Shown here: piece after piece, positions 41,885 to 51,246 of the stretch
How the letters are laid out: each line of letters opens with the position of its first letter
Numbering within the stretch: the first letter of the stretch is position 1
DNA from: Microbacterium sp. T32
Lineage (GTDB): Bacteria; Actinomycetota; Actinomycetes; Actinomycetales; Microbacteriaceae
Direction of reading: 5' to 3'
Length of the DNA stretch: 64,000 nucleotides
Assembly (NCBI RefSeq): GCF_001619615.1
Contig: NZ_LQQP01000067.1
Coordinates: forward strand, 1 to 64,000
Made by a program: the position numbers and the translations under genes
Notes under the pieces: model-generated
What the model saw: only the letters and a program-made list of their open reading frames with translations
Database searches by the model: none
What the model was told of the DNA's origin: nothing

Positions 41885-44020
41885 TCAGAACAGGGTGGGT
41901 TCACTCGCCGGGGCGACGGAGGGGCGAGCGGATGCCGCAGGCCCGGTGGTGCGCACGGGGCCGAGCCGCGGCGTGGTCGCGGTGCGGTCGGCGAGACCGG
42001 GCTGGGGCCTGCCGCGCGGATGGTCGTCCTCGTCCCACCCGTCGAGGCGGTGCATCCGCAGGAGGGGCTGTACGCGTTTGCCGAGCCAGCGCCGGTACGC
42101 CTGGGGTGCCTGCACCGACACCCCGGGGTAGAGGCCGCGGTACGACGACACGAGCTCCGGATGCTCGCGTTCGAGCCAGTGCAGGAACCATTCCTTGGCT
42201 CCGGGTCGCAGGTGCAGTGCGCCGTAGACGACCCGTGCCGCACCGGCGGCACGGAGGCGGCCGAGGGCGTGGTCGAGCGCGGCCACCGAGTCGGTCAAGT
42301 GCGGGAGGATCGGCATGAGGAACACCGTCACGCGGAACCCCGCCTCGGTGGCGGCGCGGACGGTGTCGAGGCGTGCTTCCGCGGTGGGGGTCCCCGGTTC
42401 GAGCGACCGCTGCAACGTGTCGTCGAACACCGCGATCGACATCGCCAGCGTCACGCGGACCTCTTTCGCCGCGTCGGTGAGCAGTGGAAGGTCGCGCCGC
42501 AGCAGCGTGCCCTTCGTGAGGATCGAGAACGGCGTGCGGTTCTCGGTGAGCGCGCCGATGATGTCCGGCATCAGTCGGTAGCGCCCCTCGGCGCGCTGGT
42601 ACGGGTCGGTGTTCGTCCCGAGCATTACCGGCTCGCGCGCCCACGATCCGCGACGCAGCTCGCCGCGCAGTACGTCGGCGACGTTGACCTTCACCACGAT
42701 CTGCGAGTCGAAGTCGGCACCCGAGTCGAGGTCGAGGTACTCGTGCGTCTTGCGGGCGAAGCAGTTGTGGCTGACGACGCCGTTGGCGATGAAGTCACCC
42801 GTACCCGTGGTGATGTCGACCATGTCGATCTCGTATCCGAGGTCTTCCACGGAGACGACGCGGAGGTCAGAGCTGGTCTTGACCGCGGCCCCGACGACAT
42901 CGAGCTTTCGAGTCATGGCGGGGCGCGTAATGCGGAAGAAGCGCTGACGCGCAGCCAGTCCGCCACGAAGACGCACGGAGCACACATCGGTGCCTGATTT
43001 GGTCTCACGCAACGCGTCGAACCCGAAGTGAGCGAAGCCTTCCTCCGTGAGGTCGAGCAACTCGGTGTCGGCGTTCGAGATTCGAAGGATGCCGCGGGAA
43101 CACGATCCCTCTGCGTCGAAGATGCCGCCCAGAAACCCCGCGTACCACTCTGAGGATCGGTGCGAAGGGATGGCGATGTGCTCCTCGAGACGGGCGATAT
43201 CGGCCGAGCGGGCGGTATGGAGCGCTGTCATCGGTCGGTGGCCCACTGCTACGGCAAAGGGGCGCTGAAGTGTCCGGATGTCGAGTTCTTCGAGGTACCT
43301 GCGCGTCAGCGCGAGCGGCTCGGCATCCGCGAGCGCGAGACGGAACCTATGGATGGCACGAGCCCGGCGCCCGTCATCGTACGTGCGATGGAAGATCATG
43401 CCGTCGCCGCGGACCATGCCGGTGACATACCCTCGCTTGCGATCATCGCTCTCGCCGGGGTGAGCCATCGGCTCTCCCAGGCCGAAGCCCTGCAGACGAT
43501 TCGACGTCGTCAGATAAGGGCGTTGGTCCGGCCCCTGCATCGCGCCGCGAACGAACTTCCATCCACGCTCCGCGAGGAAGCGATGGTCCGCGCTCGCGAC
43601 GATCTCGGTACCGTCGGCCAGGGTCACGCGGAAGGCTCGCTTGCGTGTAGGCCACTTGGCGAGGACTTCGGTGCGCACGAATCGCCGGTAGGCGCCGCGC
43701 CGCTCGGTGCCGATGATCTCGTCGCCCACCTTCACGTCCGCGAGGGGGATGTGCCGTCCGTCCGCAGCCAGGATGAGCGTTTCTGGCGAGAGGCAGTAGG
43801 TACACGAATGGCTGCATCCCCTATACGGATTCACCGTCCAGTCGAACGGCATCGCGGAGGCGCCGGGCACGCGGTTGAGTGCCGTCTTGGCAAGCACTTC
43901 GTGGAACGTCATCCCGGCGAACTCCGGGGTGGTGACAGAGCGCACGAGGCCGTCCATGCGCTCCATACCGGGGAGCGCCGCCGTGTCGTCGACTCCGAGC
44001 TTCTGTCCCTGCCACCTCAT
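41885..44020 (-). CDS. Rv2578c-family radical SAM protein containing an intein
   Basis: A 711-residue precursor. Exteins (residues 1-75 and 420-711) make a 367-residue radical SAM protein of the Rv2578c type: GMTFHEVLAKTALN, NPYRGCSHSCTY then CFARKTHEYLD, and the TNTDPYQRAEGRY segment. The three cysteines of the CxxxCxxC Fe-S motif are 69, 73 and 420 (the last supplied after splicing). The family probably does S-adenosylmethionine chemistry on an unknown substrate. The intein is listed separately. Start at 44020, GAAGAG upstream. Confidence 0.93.
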   Translation of the reverse strand: MRWQGQKLGVDDTAALPGMERMDGLVRSVTTPEFAGMTFHEVLAKTALNRVPGASAMPFDWTVNPYRGCSHSCTYCLSPETLILAADGRHIPLADVKVGDEIIGTERRGAYRRFVRTEVLAKWPTRKRAFRVTLADGTEIVASADHRFLAERGWKFVRGAMQGPDQRPYLTTSNRLQGFGLGEPMAHPGESDDRKRGYVTGMVRGDGMIFHRTYDDGRRARAIHRFRLALADAEPLALTRRYLEELDIRTLQRPFAVAVGHRPMTALHTARSADIARLEEHIAIPSHRSSEWYAGFLGGIFDAEGSCSRGILRISNADTELLDLTEEGFAHFGFDALRETKSGTDVCSVRLRGGLAARQRFFRITRPAMTRKLDVVGAAVKTSSDLRVVSVEDLGYEIDMVDITTGTGDFIANGVVSHNCFARKTHEYLDLDSGADFDSQIVVKVNVADVLRGELRRGSWAREPVMLGTNTDPYQRAEGRYRLMPDIIGALTENRTPFSILTKGTLLRRDLPLLTDAAKEVRVTLAMSIAVFDDTLQRSLEPGTPTAEARLDTVRAATEAGFRVTVFLMPILPHLTDSVAALDHALGRLRAAGAARVVYGALHLRPGAKEWFLHWLEREHPELVSSYRGLYPGVSVQAPQAYRRWLGKRVQPLLRMHRLDGWDEDDHPRGRPQPGLADRTATTPRLGPVRTTGPAASARPSVAPASEPTLF
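42764..43795 (-). other. Intein with LAGLIDADG endonuclease, in the radical SAM Fe-S motif
   Basis: Residues 76-419 of the radical SAM precursor. Block A starts at Cys76 (CLSPETLILAADGRHIPL), block B has the TxxH-like SADHRFLA, and the C-terminal blocks end VVSHN followed by Cys+1 (420). Two LAGLIDADG-type motifs are present: GYVTGMVRGDGMIF (198-210) and WYAGFLGGIFDAEGSCS (292-308), so the homing endonuclease appears complete. Splicing would restore the third Fe-S cysteine. The base composition looks slightly less GC-rich than the exteins. Confidence 0.92.
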
Positions 44021-44067
44021 CTCTTCATGGGAACATGCGTTCGAAGAAAAGGCAAGCGGAGGGTACG

Positions 44068-45450
44068 TCAGTTAGAAGAAAGTGACTCTGTCCCGCCGAG
44101 CAGCAGCCTGGTCAGCGCGGCGCCGGAGGACAGGAGATCATCGAGGGAGGCCTCGAGGTCGTCGTCGGTCGGTTGATCCGCTCCGCGGAGCGCCGCCCGC
44201 AGAACGGTGCGGCGAACGAGCTCCTTCGCGAACGAGCCGGTCGTGCCCTCGGCCCGGTCGGCGGCGGCGTCCAGGGCTTCCGCGGAGAGGGGCAGTGTCC
44301 CGGCGTAGTGCTCGAACAGGCGACGCCGCGCCGCGACGTCCGGCAGCCCGATCTCGACGCCGAGATCGACGCGCCCCGGGCGGGCGGCGAGGGCTTCCTC
44401 GAGGATCTGGACGTGGTTCGTCGTCATGACGAAGGCGATATCGGCATCCGGTTCGAGTCCATCGAGGGCATCGAGGACGTCGAACAGCACGGGTTCGTTC
44501 GAATGCGAGCGGTCGGCGGCGACCAGGTCGATGTCCTCGAGAACGACCAGTGCGGGAGCGAAGGTCCGGGCGATCTCGACGGCTGCGCGCACGAGATGGA
44601 TGCTCGACCCGGTGAGCACGACCGCGGTGGTCCCCGGAGTGCGCGACAGGAGGTGGCGCACCGTCAGCGTCTTCCCCGTGCCCGGCGGACCGTAGAGCAG
44701 GACCCCGCGCTTGAGGTGCTGTCCCGCGGCGCGCAGAACGTCGCGCTGGTCGCCGATGCCGACGACGTGATCGACGATCTTCTGCAGCACGCCCTCGGCG
44801 AGCACCACGTCATCGGCATCCACCGAGGGACGGGGGAGGAACGTCGCGCCCGCGTGCGACCCGTACTCGGTCGGCGTGAACGAGAGCACCTGACCCCGCA
44901 GGACACTCCTCTCGACCATGAGGCGGCGGATCTCGGCGAGTGCCGCGCCCGTGGCATCCGCGTCCGTTCCGAAGAGCTCCAGTCGCGCGGTCGGCGGCAT
45001 CGCGTGGGGTGACGATGCTCGTTGCACCACCGCGAGGGGCTGCCCGTCGAACGTCAGGAGCCGCACGCCGAACGCGACGACACGTCGCTCGGCGCCGGGC
45101 CCGATCGCGCGCGTCTCGTACGAGATGGGTCCCGGCGCGAAGCGGCCGTGCGTGGACGAGAGGAGGTCGGATGCCGAGAGGTGCCACCGCTGGTCGCCTC
45201 CCGTGACACCGATCACCCGGCCATCGCCCGAGGCGCTCAGTTCGTCGAGCGCGATGTCGGCATCGACGTAGCGATGCAGCGACAGCGCCTCCGTGGTGAC
45301 GGGGACGGTCGTGACATCCACACCCAGGTGGTCGGAGATGACGTCGGCCAGTTCGCTGCGCCGGTGCACGCTGTCGTCGACGGACACGCGATGCACGTGC
45401 TCCAGATAGCGGTAGACGGTGCGCAGGATCTCGCGGTCGTCGTCGATCAT
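44068..45450 (-). CDS. AAA ATPase, CDC48/FtsH-type single domain
   Basis: A 460-residue AAA+ protein. Residues 1-190 are a unique N-domain; the AAA domain follows with Walker A YGPPGTGKTLT (about 248), Walker B-like LVVLEDIDLV (Asp-Ile-Asp, the usual DE replaced by EDID), sensor VMTTN and arginine finger ARPGRVD. A small C-terminal helical lid ends the protein. It probably remodels proteins with ATP; substrate unknown. Start ATG 45450 is divergent from vanY; no strong ribosome binding site is visible. Confidence 0.85.
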   Translation of the reverse strand: MIDDDREILRTVYRYLEHVHRVSVDDSVHRRSELADVISDHLGVDVTTVPVTTEALSLHRYVDADIALDELSASGDGRVIGVTGGDQRWHLSASDLLSSTHGRFAPGPISYETRAIGPGAERRVVAFGVRLLTFDGQPLAVVQRASSPHAMPPTARLELFGTDADATGAALAEIRRLMVERSVLRGQVLSFTPTEYGSHAGATFLPRPSVDADDVVLAEGVLQKIVDHVVGIGDQRDVLRAAGQHLKRGVLLYGPPGTGKTLTVRHLLSRTPGTTAVVLTGSSIHLVRAAVEIARTFAPALVVLEDIDLVAADRSHSNEPVLFDVLDALDGLEPDADIAFVMTTNHVQILEEALAARPGRVDLGVEIGLPDVAARRRLFEHYAGTLPLSAEALDAAADRAEGTTGSFAKELVRRTVLRAALRGADQPTDDDLEASLDDLLSSGAALTRLLLGGTESLSSN

Positions 45451-45563
45451 GGATGCCCCCCGGTCCGATGCGTCGTTCCAGAGTGCCGCTGCGGCGACCG
45501 CGAGGCAACCGGGTATTCGCCCCACGCCCGTGCGCCCCGCTCGACCTCGGCGGAGACGCGGGT

Positions 45564-45569
45564 GACAAT
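45564..45569 (+). promoter_or_regulatory. Leaderless -10 element of the VanY-like gene
   Basis: GACAAT, then seven bases and the GTG at 45577. Confidence 0.5.
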
Positions 45570-45576
45570 GGGGCGA

Positions 45577-46662
45577 GTGACGTTCCACGATCCCGAGACC
45601 TCGCCCCGCCGCGCCGCGCGCGCGGAGGCCGAGCGACGGGCGACGGCGGCGATCACCCTCCCCGACGGTGGGCCGGATGCCGTGGAGCCGCCGTCGCGGC
45701 GGAATCTCCGCGCCGACTCCGGTCCGCGTCTCCGCGCGATCCCGCTCCTCCTCAGGCGTCGCATCGCGGTCGCCGCTATCGCCCTGGTCGTCGTCGCGTC
45801 CGGCGCTGTGGCGATCGGAGCCGCGGTCGCCTCCGGGCAGACGCCGGCGACGGAGCCACAGGCTGCGGCGGCGATCGCCGGCCCGCCGGCCGTGCCCGCC
45901 GAGGGGCTTCCCGTCCCGGTCATCGCCGAAGCGCCGGCTCCGAAGAGCCCCTGCGACGATCCGGCGTTCACCTCCGCTCTGGCGTCGGGCGACGATGGAG
46001 CCACGATCGCTGCGATCGGTGGCGGGGAGGCGTTCCGGTCGGCCGTGGCATCCGGGATAGCTCCGTGCGTCTCGTTGGCGGATGCCACCCGCCAATGGGT
46101 CGTCGTCAACAAGCAACGCCCCTACGACCCGGCGAATTACCGCCCGAACGACCTCGTGATGCCGAACGGCGTGCGGGCGCTCGAGGACTCGGCGCTGCGG
46201 CAACGGGCGGCGGACGCCCTGTCGAAGCTCGTGCAGGCGGCCGAGGATGCCGGTGCCGGGGAGATCGGGTACCTCAGCGCGTTCCGCTCGTACGAGACGC
46301 AGCAGAAGACGTACGCGGCGCGGGTCGCGGTCGGCGGCGTCGCGGAGGCCGACAAGGAGAGCGCGCGCGCCGGGTTCAGCGAGCACCAGTCCGGGCTCGC
46401 GGTCGACATCGTTCCCTGCAGTCGGTCGTGCGGCACGCTCGACGACGTCGGCGGGTCGACCCAGGGCGCGTGGGTCCGCGACCACGCGTGGGAGTACGGC
46501 TTCATCACCCGCTACGAGCAAGGGCGGATCGACGTCACCGGCTACGAGCCCGAGCCCTGGCACCTGCGCTACATCGGCCCCGAGCTGGCGAAGGCGTACC
46601 GAGACGGCGGTTACACGACACTCGAGGAGTTCTTCGGCCTCCCCGCCGCCCCGACCTACTGA
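45577..46662 (+). CDS. D-alanyl-D-alanine carboxypeptidase, VanY/M15 type, membrane-anchored
   Basis: A 361-residue peptidoglycan peptidase. A cytoplasmic Arg-rich tail (about residues 1-62) precedes one TM segment (IAVAAIALVVVASGAVAIGAAV), then an Ala/Pro linker and the M15 domain from about residue 180. Zinc-site motifs: SAFRSYETQQKTY, SEHQSGLAVDI and the EPWHLRYI motif. It trims D-Ala from stem peptides outside the membrane. GTG 45577 is chosen on the GACAAT hexamer seven bases upstream; ATG 45568 is also possible. No van resistance regulators are adjacent, so this is a housekeeping enzyme. Confidence 0.9.
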   Translation: MTFHDPETSPRRAARAEAERRATAAITLPDGGPDAVEPPSRRNLRADSGPRLRAIPLLLRRRIAVAAIALVVVASGAVAIGAAVASGQTPATEPQAAAAIAGPPAVPAEGLPVPVIAEAPAPKSPCDDPAFTSALASGDDGATIAAIGGGEAFRSAVASGIAPCVSLADATRQWVVVNKQRPYDPANYRPNDLVMPNGVRALEDSALRQRAADALSKLVQAAEDAGAGEIGYLSAFRSYETQQKTYAARVAVGGVAEADKESARAGFSEHQSGLAVDIVPCSRSCGTLDDVGGSTQGAWVRDHAWEYGFITRYEQGRIDVTGYEPEPWHLRYIGPELAKAYRDGGYTTLEEFFGLPAAPTY

Positions 46663-46668
46663 CCGGCG

Positions 46669-47424
46669 TCATACCACCACGAACACCGCTGCCGACACCG
46701 CCCAGAACGCGAGCACGAACGCGGTGTCGCGGCGTCGCCAGGGCACGACGTGCCGTTCGGTGCGGTCGGGGTGGGCGCCGAAGGCGCGCGCGTCCATGGC
46801 CAGGGCCACGCGTTCGGCGTGACGGATGCCGCCGGCGAGCAGCGGCACGACCGTGCGCATCCATCGCGCCGGCGGGAAGCCGCCGACCCCGCGGACCCGG
46901 TGGGCCTGCCGGATCGTCTCGAGGTCGCGGCCGAAGCGCGGGACGAAGCGGATGGCCGCGAGGGCCGCGTATCCGATCCGATACGGCACGCGCAGCTGCT
47001 GGACGAGCGCCCGAACCAAATCGGGGCCGGTCGTCGTGAGGCCGCCGATGAACGCGAGCGTCATGAGGGCGGCGAGGCGCAGGCCGGTCGCCCACGCGAT
47101 GGCGAGGGCGCTGTCGGTGAGGCCCCACGACCCCACACGCACCACCGTGGATCCGCCCGAAGCATCGACCCAGAGCGCGAAACCGCCGGTCACGACGAGG
47201 ACCGCGAGCGGCACGACGACGCCGAGCAGCACGAGGAGCCGCGCGGACCAGCGGGCGCCGGTGAGCAGCACGAGATAAGCCAGGGCCAGGAACGCCGCCG
47301 GGGTCGCGACGTCGCGCGTGAACACGAGCGCGACCATCGCCGGAAGCGCCGCCGCGATCTTCGCGAGCGGGTTCAGCCGCGCGAGGTACGTCTCCCGACC
47401 GGTGTCGGGCGCGACGGCGGTCAC
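46669..47424 (-). CDS. ECF transporter T component (EcfT)
   Basis: A 251-residue energy-coupling subunit with five or six TM segments. Family signature: the cytoplasmic coupling helices with Ala-Arg-Gly motifs, here IRFVPRFGRDLETIRQAHRVRGVG and RVALAMDARAFG. It transmits ATP hydrolysis to a substrate-binding S component in vitamin or metal import. GTG 47424 overlaps the ATPase stop by four bases, so it is co-translated with the double ATPase. The S component in this window is at 52892-53446. Confidence 0.9.
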   Translation of the reverse strand: MTAVAPDTGRETYLARLNPLAKIAAALPAMVALVFTRDVATPAAFLALAYLVLLTGARWSARLLVLLGVVVPLAVLVVTGGFALWVDASGGSTVVRVGSWGLTDSALAIAWATGLRLAALMTLAFIGGLTTTGPDLVRALVQQLRVPYRIGYAALAAIRFVPRFGRDLETIRQAHRVRGVGGFPPARWMRTVVPLLAGGIRHAERVALAMDARAFGAHPDRTERHVVPWRRRDTAFVLAFWAVSAAVFVVV

Positions 47425-49166
47425 CGGTCACCACCCGGGAGGTCGCGCAGCCGCGTGATCGACGCGAGCTCCGGATGCCGCCGGAGCCCCTCGAACGCCC
47501 GACGCAGGGGCGGGACGCCCAGTCCGGTCCGCTCGAGCAGCGCCACGTCGGCGAACACGTCTGCAACGGGTGCGTCGGCGGCGAGTCGGCCGGCATCCAT
47601 CACGATCACCCGATCGGCGTGCTCGGCGACGAGCTGCAGGTCGTGCGTGACCACGACGATCGTTGTCCCGCTCGCGCGGAGGTCGTCGAGCATCGCCAGC
47701 ATCTCCTCGGCGCGGGCGCGATCCTGCCCGTACGTCGGCTCGTCGAGCACGAGTAGGCGCGCCCCGCCGATGAGCGCCGTGCCCACGGACAGGCGCCGTT
47801 TCTGCCCGCCCGAGAGCAGGAACGGGTGCGCGTCCGCGCGGTCCGCGAGCCCGAACCGCGCGAGCATCTCGTCGACGCGGGACCGAATCTCCGCCTCGGG
47901 CACCCGTGATCGCCGCAGGCCGTGGGCGAGCTCGTCGTCCACGGTGGTCGCGATGAACTGGTGCTCAGGGTTCTGGAACACGAAACCGACGTGACGGGAC
48001 AGCTCCCGCGCGGACAGACGCCGCATGTCGAGCCCGTCGATGCGCACCGTGCCGCGCGGCGGCCGCCGCACGCCGGCGATCGCCTGCACGAGGGTCGTCT
48101 TCCCGGCACCGTTCCGACCGACCACGGCGACGAACTCGCCCGCCGCGACCTCGAGGTCCACGTCGTGCAGGATCGTCGCGCCCCCGCGCTTCGCCCCGAG
48201 CCCGCGCACGCGAAGGAGCGGCTCACCGCCGGGCCTCCGCGGGGCAGGAAGAGCGCGGGATGCCACGCCCCGCGGCGCGTTCTCCAGAGCCACCCGCAGC
48301 TCCTCGGGGGTGAGCGGCAGTCGCCCGAGGTCATAACCGGGGGCCCGGAGCCGGAGTGCCGCGAGCGTCGCGGTCGGCAGCCACACCCCGAGGTCGTGCA
48401 GCTCGCGTGCCCGCCCGCGCAGCACCTCGTCCACGTCGCCGTCCGCCACGACGCGCCCCTCGCCGTCGAGCGCGACGACCCGGTGGACCAGTTCGACCGC
48501 GGCATCCAGGTCGTGTTCGATCAGCACGATCGCCCGGTCTCCCGCGGCGACGACGTCGCGCAGGGCCGCGTAGACCTCGGCGACCCCGGCCGGATCCAGG
48601 CTCGCGGTCGGCTCGTCGAGAACCAGGAGAGGGGATGCCATGGCCAGCGCGCACGCGATCGCCAGACGCTGTCGGCCCCCACCGGACAGCACGTCGGGAG
48701 AGTCGTCGCGCCGATCCCACAGCCCCACGCGGCGCAGCGCCGACTCGGCGCGCGCGAGCACTTCGGCCACGGGGATCCGCAGGTTCTCGGGGCCGAAGCA
48801 GACTTCGTCGAGCACGGTGCCGGTGATGAGTTGCGCGTCGGGGTCCTGGAACACCATCGCGACGGTTCGGGCGAGCTCGGCGACCGGAGTGGTCGTGGCA
48901 TCCCTCCCGCCGACGATCACCTCGCCGGTGACGTCGCCCGGGACGGCGTGGGGGAGGAGCCCGTTCATCGTGAGCGCCAGGGTCGATTTGCCCGACCCGC
49001 TCGGCCCGAGCAGCAGCACCACTTCGCCTGGGCGTACCTCGAAACTCACGTCGGCGGGCGTCGGGCGGTCGGCCTCGAGGTGCGTGACGGCGACGTTCCG
49101 CAGGCGCAGGAGAGCGTCGACGTCCGCGCGGGGCTCCGCGGCGGTCGGGTGCGGGTGGGCGGTCAC
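47421..49166 (-). CDS. ECF transporter ATPase, fused A-A' (two ABC domains)
   Basis: A 581-residue protein with two ABC ATPase domains in tandem (about residues 15-255 and 310-550). Walker A GPSGSGKST and GRNGAGKTT; signatures LSGGGRQRLAIA and LSGGQKRRLSVG; Walker B LLVLDEPTAS and LLVLDEPTYG. Fused ECF ATPases of this kind occur in actinobacteria and in YkoD-type systems. Start GTG 49166 with GAAGGA upstream; a TAGACT -10 element and an iron-box-like sequence lie at about 49190-49215. Forms an operon with ecfT. Confidence 0.9.
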   Translation of the reverse strand: MTAHPHPTAAEPRADVDALLRLRNVAVTHLEADRPTPADVSFEVRPGEVVLLLGPSGSGKSTLALTMNGLLPHAVPGDVTGEVIVGGRDATTTPVAELARTVAMVFQDPDAQLITGTVLDEVCFGPENLRIPVAEVLARAESALRRVGLWDRRDDSPDVLSGGGRQRLAIACALAMASPLLVLDEPTASLDPAGVAEVYAALRDVVAAGDRAIVLIEHDLDAAVELVHRVVALDGEGRVVADGDVDEVLRGRARELHDLGVWLPTATLAALRLRAPGYDLGRLPLTPEELRVALENAPRGVASRALPAPRRPGGEPLLRVRGLGAKRGGATILHDVDLEVAAGEFVAVVGRNGAGKTTLVQAIAGVRRPPRGTVRIDGLDMRRLSARELSRHVGFVFQNPEHQFIATTVDDELAHGLRRSRVPEAEIRSRVDEMLARFGLADRADAHPFLLSGGQKRRLSVGTALIGGARLLVLDEPTYGQDRARAEEMLAMLDDLRASGTTIVVVTHDLQLVAEHADRVIVMDAGRLAADAPVADVFADVALLERTGLGVPPLRRAFEGLRRHPELASITRLRDLPGGDR

Positions 49167-49192
49167 GGGTGTCCTTCGGCGAGAGCCTCAGT

Positions 49193-49215
49193 CTATTTAG
49201 GCGGGCCTTACCTCC
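49193..49215 (-). promoter_or_regulatory. DtxR/IdeR-box-like sequence at the ECF operon promoter
   Basis: Minus strand GGAGGTAAGGCCCGCCTAA resembles the 19-bp DtxR/IdeR iron box (about 14 of 19 consensus positions by eye) and overlaps the -10 TAGACT. The match is weaker in the right half, so iron or manganese control is only a possibility. Confidence 0.35.
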
Positions 49216-49321
49216 GCCGGGTGGCGTCTCGACGTCGAGGCGATGGCCCGCGCGTGTGCCGATGGCGTCCGGCCCGCCCTGTGCCGGAGGGAGGCCCTGG
49301 CCGTGTGCGGGCGGGAGGGCC

Positions 49322-49389
49322 CGTGAGGAGCGGAGGACCGACCCGCCGCCGGGGCTCCTCCGCCCGTCCCTCGCCCTCCGCTCCTCACG
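49322..49389. repeat. Inverted repeat between divergent ECF and metallophosphatase genes
   Basis: CGTGAGGAGCGGAGG (49322-49336) and its exact complement (49375-49389); related in base pattern to the nested hairpins at 16521-16765. The rest of 49206-49464 is GC-rich and shows no gene. Confidence 0.65.
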
Positions 49390-49464
49390 CGCGACCGCGC
49401 GCTCTGGACGGCCGAATTGCGCGAACGGTACATTCGAGGTTCCTCCGCCCGAACGGACGATCTC

Positions 49465-51246
49465 GTGACCGGTCTTTCCCGCCGTCAGTTCCTGCACGCC
49501 ACCGCCGCCGCTGCCGCCGCGACGGGGCTCGGGTTCGACTTCCTCGCGCCGCAGCTCGCGCGCGCGGCCACGCCCTCGGCCGACATCCCGTCGACGCTGC
49601 TGCAGACGATCCGACAGGGCTCGATCCTGTCGGGCAAGTACCGCACGCTCACGACCGGGCCCGGAGAGCCGTACCTGCCGCGGATCGACGTCCTACGGCG
49701 CTCGCCGTCGCCCGCGCGCGCCACCGCGCGCCGCTCGCTGCTGTACCTCGGGCACCTGTCCGACCTGCACGTCATCGAGGCGCAGTCGCCCGGTCGCATC
49801 GAACCGATGATCGTGCAGGCCCACTCGGCCTGGGGCTCGGCCTTCCACCCGCAGGATCCGCTGAGCCCCCACGCGACGGCGGCGATGGTGCAGGCCTTCT
49901 CGGACGCGCGCTACAGCCCCCTCACGGGCGCACCGATGAGCGCGGCGATCGTCACCGGCGACAGCGCCGACATGCACTCGCACCTCGAGCTGCGCTGGTA
50001 CATCGACCTCATGGACGGTCTCGCCGTCGACCCCGCCACCGGCGGCCCCGAGTGGCAGGGTGTCCAGGCCTGGAGCGAGGCCACGTGGGCGTACCGCCCC
50101 GGCGACCCGACCGGCGGCGACTTCGGCGACTACGGCTTCCCGCGGCTCCCCGACCTCCTCGCGCAGGCGATCGCGCAACCCGTGAAATCCGTGGGCCTCC
50201 CGGCGCCCTGGTACGCCGTGTACGGCAACCACGACACGCTCCTGCTCGGAACGTTCGACATCAGTCCGCAGCTGCGCGCGCTCGCCGTCGGCGCCCGGAA
50301 GTCGTACACCCTGGATGCCACGGCATCCACGGCCCTCGAAGGCTGGGCCGCGGGGACGAGCGTCCTCGCGCAGGTGTTGGCGGCGCTGGGGCTGGCATCC
50401 GGGGGGCCGGGGTTCAAGGAGGTCACGGCCAACCCCGAGCGCTACCTGTTCGAGCAGCGCGACTTCATGGCCGAACACTTCCGCACCGAGCCGACTCCTG
50501 GGCCCGTCGGGCACGGCTTCACCACCCACAACCTCACGTCGGGCGAGACGTGGTGGCAGGCCGACCTCAGCCCGCGGGTGCGCGCCTTCGGACTCGACAC
50601 GTGCAACGCCGTCGCCGGTCCCGACGGCGCGGTGCCCGAGTCGCAGATGCAGTGGCTGCGCGCGCAGCTCGAGATCGCGCAGCGCGACCAGGTGCTCGCG
50701 CTGATCTTCAGCCACCACAACAGCCTCACGCTGGAGAACCGCGCGACCCGACCCGGGGCCGACGAGAAGCTCTACGGTGCGGAGGAGTTCGTCGCGATGC
50801 TGCTGGAGTTCCCCGTCGTCGTGGGGTGGCTCAACGGCCACACGCACCTCAACCAGATCCTCGCCCACACGAACGCGGGCGGCGGGTTCTGGGAGATCAC
50901 GACCGCGTCGTGCATCGACTTCCCGCAGCAGCAACAGGTCGTGGAGATCGTCGACAACCGCGACGGCACGCTGTCGCTGTTCACGACCGTGCTCGACCAT
51001 GCCTCGCCCGCCGCCCCGGGGAACTCGGGTTCGGTCGCCGACCTCGCCGCGCGCAGCCGCGAGCTCGCCGCCAACGACTGGGCCGAGACGCCGCTCATGC
51101 GGCGCGGATCGCCGCTGGACCGCAACACCGAGCTGCTCCTGCCGGCGCCGTTCGACCTGTCGGTGATCACCGACGCGCAGCTCGAGGCGCAGCACGTCAC
51201 CGAGCGCGCGCGGATCCTCGCGTACGAGAAGGAGCGGGGACTGTGA
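49465..51246 (+). CDS. Tat-exported metallophosphoesterase (PPA1498/TIGR03767-like)
   Basis: A 593-residue secreted phosphoesterase. The N-terminus has a Tat signal (LSRRQFLHATAAAAAATGLGFDF, Ala-rich, AxA cleavage near residue 36). The calcineurin-like site is visible as HLSDLHVIE, TGDSADMHSH, YAVYGNHDT, IFSHHN and NGHTHLNQ, binding two metals. It hydrolyses an extracellular phosphate ester of unknown identity. GTG 49465 begins the signal peptide; the frame opens at 49417 (TTG). Last base overlaps the lipoprotein gene (GTGA). Confidence 0.88.
   Translation: MTGLSRRQFLHATAAAAAATGLGFDFLAPQLARAATPSADIPSTLLQTIRQGSILSGKYRTLTTGPGEPYLPRIDVLRRSPSPARATARRSLLYLGHLSDLHVIEAQSPGRIEPMIVQAHSAWGSAFHPQDPLSPHATAAMVQAFSDARYSPLTGAPMSAAIVTGDSADMHSHLELRWYIDLMDGLAVDPATGGPEWQGVQAWSEATWAYRPGDPTGGDFGDYGFPRLPDLLAQAIAQPVKSVGLPAPWYAVYGNHDTLLLGTFDISPQLRALAVGARKSYTLDATASTALEGWAAGTSVLAQVLAALGLASGGPGFKEVTANPERYLFEQRDFMAEHFRTEPTPGPVGHGFTTHNLTSGETWWQADLSPRVRAFGLDTCNAVAGPDGAVPESQMQWLRAQLEIAQRDQVLALIFSHHNSLTLENRATRPGADEKLYGAEEFVAMLLEFPVVVGWLNGHTHLNQILAHTNAGGGFWEITTASCIDFPQQQQVVEIVDNRDGTLSLFTTVLDHASPAAPGNSGSVADLAARSRELAANDWAETPLMRRGSPLDRNTELLLPAPFDLSVITDAQLEAQHVTERARILAYEKERGL

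Noticed and set aside
49167..49464. TPP riboswitch for a YkoE-type ECF system
   Set aside because: No thi-box core (CTGAGA/ACCTGA with pairing) was found upstream of either ECF transcription unit.
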